A stretch of 64,000 bases of DNA from DASXUG01 sp964620425. Lineage in GTDB: Bacteria; Pseudomonadota; Gammaproteobacteria; Burkholderiales; Methylophilaceae. Position 1 is the first letter of the stretch, and every line of letters begins with the position of its first letter. The notes under the pieces were generated by a model, which was given only the letters and a program-made list of their open reading frames with translations, was not told where the DNA came from and did not search any database. The stretch spans positions 62,001 through 126,000 of the forward strand of contig CAZUGV010000001.1 in the NCBI GenBank assembly GCA_964620425.1, written 5' to 3'. Both the position numbers and the translations under genes were made by a program. This document shows, in pieces, positions 61,994 through 64,000 of the stretch.

Positions 61994-63016
61994 TCAGATT
62001 GTTTTGGAGGATTGCGCACCAAACATACCAACATAACGCATCAATAAGTGCTCTATTTGCAACTCGTGGTTTAATGGATGTGCAGAGGACTTTTGCTCTG
62101 CGATTAAATCACGCTGAAAACTGAGCAACTTTGCCAAGTCTACTCTTTCAGATAACCCTTGCAAAGCTTTAAGGTACTGAGGATGATAGCGTACCTCCCC
62201 TGCCAATCTAAAAGCTAATATATCATACACCCACTTTTGTATTAAATTTACAGTAGCATCCATACCTTGTGCTACCAGTAGCGTGCTGAGTGAGAACACA
62301 TCCAATTTGCCGCCTTGTATTAATTGCTGCCAAATCATACCTAACGAATTGCCGCTTTCCAAAGCGTTAGCTTGAGCCAATAACGGCGAACCACCCGCAT
62401 AGGCTAAACGCTCTTTCACATTATCAACACCCTGAGCCATTAACCAAGACTCGGATTCTTGAATACCTGGCACAGGCATATCAACTTGGTGGCAACGGCT
62501 TAAAATAGTGGCTAATAGCCGTTGCGGTTGGTGGCAAACCAAAATAAACACAACGCCTTGTGGCGGCTCTTCTAGTATCTTCAATAATGCATTCGCCGCG
62601 ATTGTATTCAACGCCTCGGCTGGATGAATGATCACAACGCGTGAGCCTCCGACAACATGGCTACCCAATTCAAAAAAGCTACCCAATGCTACAACTTGGG
62701 GAAACAAAATGTGCACACGCTTTTTAGCCTTGGATTTGGTAGTGTTATCTTCAACTTCATCTTGCTCAGGCTCAATGAAACGATAGTCAGGATGATTGTT
62801 TTGTGAAAACCAATGACAGCTACTGCAAACACCACAAGCAAGCCCTTGTTCAATGGGAGAGGTGCAAAGTAAAGATTGGGCTAGGGTTTGTGCAAATTGA
62901 AGCTTGCCAATACCCACTCGCCCTTTGAGTAACAAAGCATGCGGCATGCGCTCACGCATGGCAATAACACGTTGCCAAAGTTGTTGATGCCAAGGGTAAA
63001 TGTCGCGATTAACCAT
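61994..63016 (-). CDS. holB: DNA polymerase III delta' subunit
   Basis: A 340-residue clamp-loader subunit: MPHALLLKGRVGIGKLQFAQ (modified P-loop near residues 23-42), LACGVCSSCHWF (zinc cysteines, about residues 59-70) and LLKILEEPPQGVVFILVCHQPQRLLATILSRC. In complex with gamma/tau and delta it loads the sliding clamp. Its neighbours pilZ and tatD confirm the locus; tmk, often upstream, is not in this window. Confidence 0.94.
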   Translation of the reverse strand: MVNRDIYPWHQQLWQRVIAMRERMPHALLLKGRVGIGKLQFAQTLAQSLLCTSPIEQGLACGVCSSCHWFSQNNHPDYRFIEPEQDEVEDNTTKSKAKKRVHILFPQVVALGSFFELGSHVVGGSRVVIIHPAEALNTIAANALLKILEEPPQGVVFILVCHQPQRLLATILSRCHQVDMPVPGIQESESWLMAQGVDNVKERLAYAGGSPLLAQANALESGNSLGMIWQQLIQGGKLDVFSLSTLLVAQGMDATVNLIQKWVYDILAFRLAGEVRYHPQYLKALQGLSERVDLAKLLSFQRDLIAEQKSSAHPLNHELQIEHLLMRYVGMFGAQSSKTI

Positions 63017-63070
63017 TCAAACAAATAATCTCGGTGGTGGGATAAATTGAAATGGTAATTTGAGTTCGAA

Positions 63071-63574
63071 CTACCTTGTTTTAGGTTTAATCACAGCTGG
63101 CACGCCAACGGCAATTGAATTGTCAGGCACATCTGTAATGACAACAGCATTTGCACCAATATTGACATTATTTCCAATCCGAATTGATCCAAGGATTTTG
63201 GCCCCTGTCCCAATGTCAACATTATTGCCCAAAACTGGAGCAGCAACATCATTTAAGTTTTTTAAACCAACCACAACGCCGTTACGTATTCTGCAATTGT
63301 TTCCAAATTTTGCATAGCCGCTGATCACAATACCTCCAAAGTGATCAATAACAAAACCATCCCCTACGACAGCCTCACAAGGAAGCTCAATCCCAGTGAT
63401 AATCTGCATAAACTTAAAAAGCACTTTATAGATTAAAGAAAAAAATTTCCGAATAATTTTTGATTTAATAGTGTATCTCCAGCGCCCAAAACGGTAGACA
63501 ACCATTACCCAAAAACCCTGCGCAGTCCAATCATTATGATAGGCTGATAAATCTTTTTTTATGTTATCGAACAT
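63071..63574 (-). CDS. Serine O-acetyltransferase-like hexapeptide acetyltransferase
   Basis: 167 residues. A left-handed beta-helix of hexapeptide repeats (VVGDGFVIDHFGGIVISGYAKFGNNCRIRNGVVVG) follows a helical N-terminus (MFDNIKKDLSAYHNDW). The IDHFGGIVI segment aligns with the catalytic His of CysE/WcaB enzymes. Being downstream of a glycosyltransferase gene it probably acetylates a sugar in polysaccharide synthesis, not serine (inference). Confidence 0.85.
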   Translation of the reverse strand: MFDNIKKDLSAYHNDWTAQGFWVMVVYRFGRWRYTIKSKIIRKFFSLIYKVLFKFMQIITGIELPCEAVVGDGFVIDHFGGIVISGYAKFGNNCRIRNGVVVGLKNLNDVAAPVLGNNVDIGTGAKILGSIRIGNNVNIGANAVVITDVPDNSIAVGVPAVIKPKTR

Positions 63575-63600
63575 AATTAATGTGCATCGCCTAAATCCAT

Positions 63601-64000
63601 TTAATGTAAAGGTTTTGACCCCATATTAGTTGAAAAAAATAGCTTCCAAAATAAGCTTAAATTTTTGTGCTCCACAACTTTTCTAACATCAAAGCCAGAC
63701 TTTATGAATTGCTTAACGATAATCAATGAAGCGCTAACAGTTGTTAAGAATAAGTGAAAAAAAGTATTTAGGAGCCCAAAATTTTTACGAATATAAATTA
63801 ATTCACTTTCAATTTGCAAGGAGCTCACCTGTTTCCCGAGAGATGTGATCTCATTATCGCTCTTGGCGCTTTCACCACCAATATGCACCACAGATGTATG
63901 AGGGAAATATGTAACCTGCCAACCCATTTTCTTGGCTGCGTAGCAGTGGTCTACCTCTTCATAGTATAAGAAGAACTTTGGATCAAAAAGCCCAACCTGA
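63601..64000 (-). CDS. Glycosyltransferase family 2, C-terminal part, cut by the window end
   Basis: The frame is open to the edge at 64000 and ends at 63601. The visible 130 residues begin VGLFDPKFFLYYEEVDHCYAAKK, the GxFDxxFFxYxEdvD motif of rhamnosyl/GT2 transferases, then GWQVTYFPHTSVVHIGGESA. A hydrophobic region with LINTFFHLFLTTVSASLII follows near the C-terminus. The start is outside the window. It precedes the acetyltransferase by 26 bases and is probably part of an exopolysaccharide locus. Confidence 0.9.
   Translation of the reverse strand, partial: QVGLFDPKFFLYYEEVDHCYAAKKMGWQVTYFPHTSVVHIGGESAKSDNEITSLGKQVSSLQIESELIYIRKNFGLLNTFFHLFLTTVSASLIIVKQFIKSGFDVRKVVEHKNLSLFWKLFFSTNMGSKPLH

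Overview
The window looks like chromosomal DNA of a low-GC methylotrophic betaproteobacterium, most likely Methylophilaceae (Methylotenera/Methylophilus-like). The reasons are a tetrahydromethanopterin (H4MPT)/methanofuran-linked formaldehyde oxidation pathway embedded among typical betaproteobacterial blocks (hfq-hflX-hflK-hflC-hisZ-purA, surE-pcm-nlpD, holB-pilZ-tatD), plus PEP-CTERM exosortase substrates. This placement is inferred from gene content; no 16S or database search was possible. I see no tRNA, rRNA, IS element or CRISPR array.

Layout. 1-840: a PEP-CTERM secreted protein with a T/G-rich simple repeat in front of it. 844-11728: a divergent C1 locus. On the minus strand lie beta-RFAP synthase, mtdB, an ATP-grasp gene, mch, a RimK-like ligase and a CitG-like gene; on the plus strand lies fhcBADC. 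Together they oxidise methylene-H4MPT to formate and make the cofactor. 11801-16637: a second PEP-CTERM protein, gph, ubiG, an amidohydrolase and an OmpA-like protein. 16736-28019 (all minus): gltX, hfq, hflX, hflK, hflC, a DUF2065 gene, hisZ and purA, then four more C1-cofactor genes (DmrB-like flavoprotein, DHPS-like, DUF447, MfnB-like) joined without a gap. 28164-35048: SemiSWEET, then an AcrAB/NodT-type RND efflux system with a divergent AcrR-type regulator and a candidate operator. 35064-50789: housekeeping and signalling genes (CDF transporter, rlmJ, a DUF2914 protein with heptad repeats, acnB, a GAF-PAS-PAS-GGDEF-EAL protein, purB, wrbA, a HugZ-like gene, surE, pcm, nlpD).

51301-59514 is the accessory region of most interest. 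A 0.5-kb leader with two adjacent inverted repeats precedes a small carrier protein, an acyl-CoA dehydrogenase-like flavoprotein, a truncated SerRS-like amino acid:[carrier protein] ligase, a DUF1839 protein, a cytoplasmic GH2 beta-mannosidase-like enzyme, a thioesterase-like protein with a Cys in the nucleophile position, and a GNAT acetyltransferase whose start is either a rare ATT or lost to a one-base frameshift. I read this as an uncharacterised pathway in which an amino acid is loaded on a carrier protein, modified and released, possibly onto a sugar or glycoside. The loading step rests on known family biochemistry; the rest is inference.

59544-64000: a small secreted protein, then holB-pilZ-tatD-metallo-beta-lactamase genes, and the edge of a polysaccharide locus (serine acetyltransferase-like enzyme and a glycosyltransferase cut by the window end).
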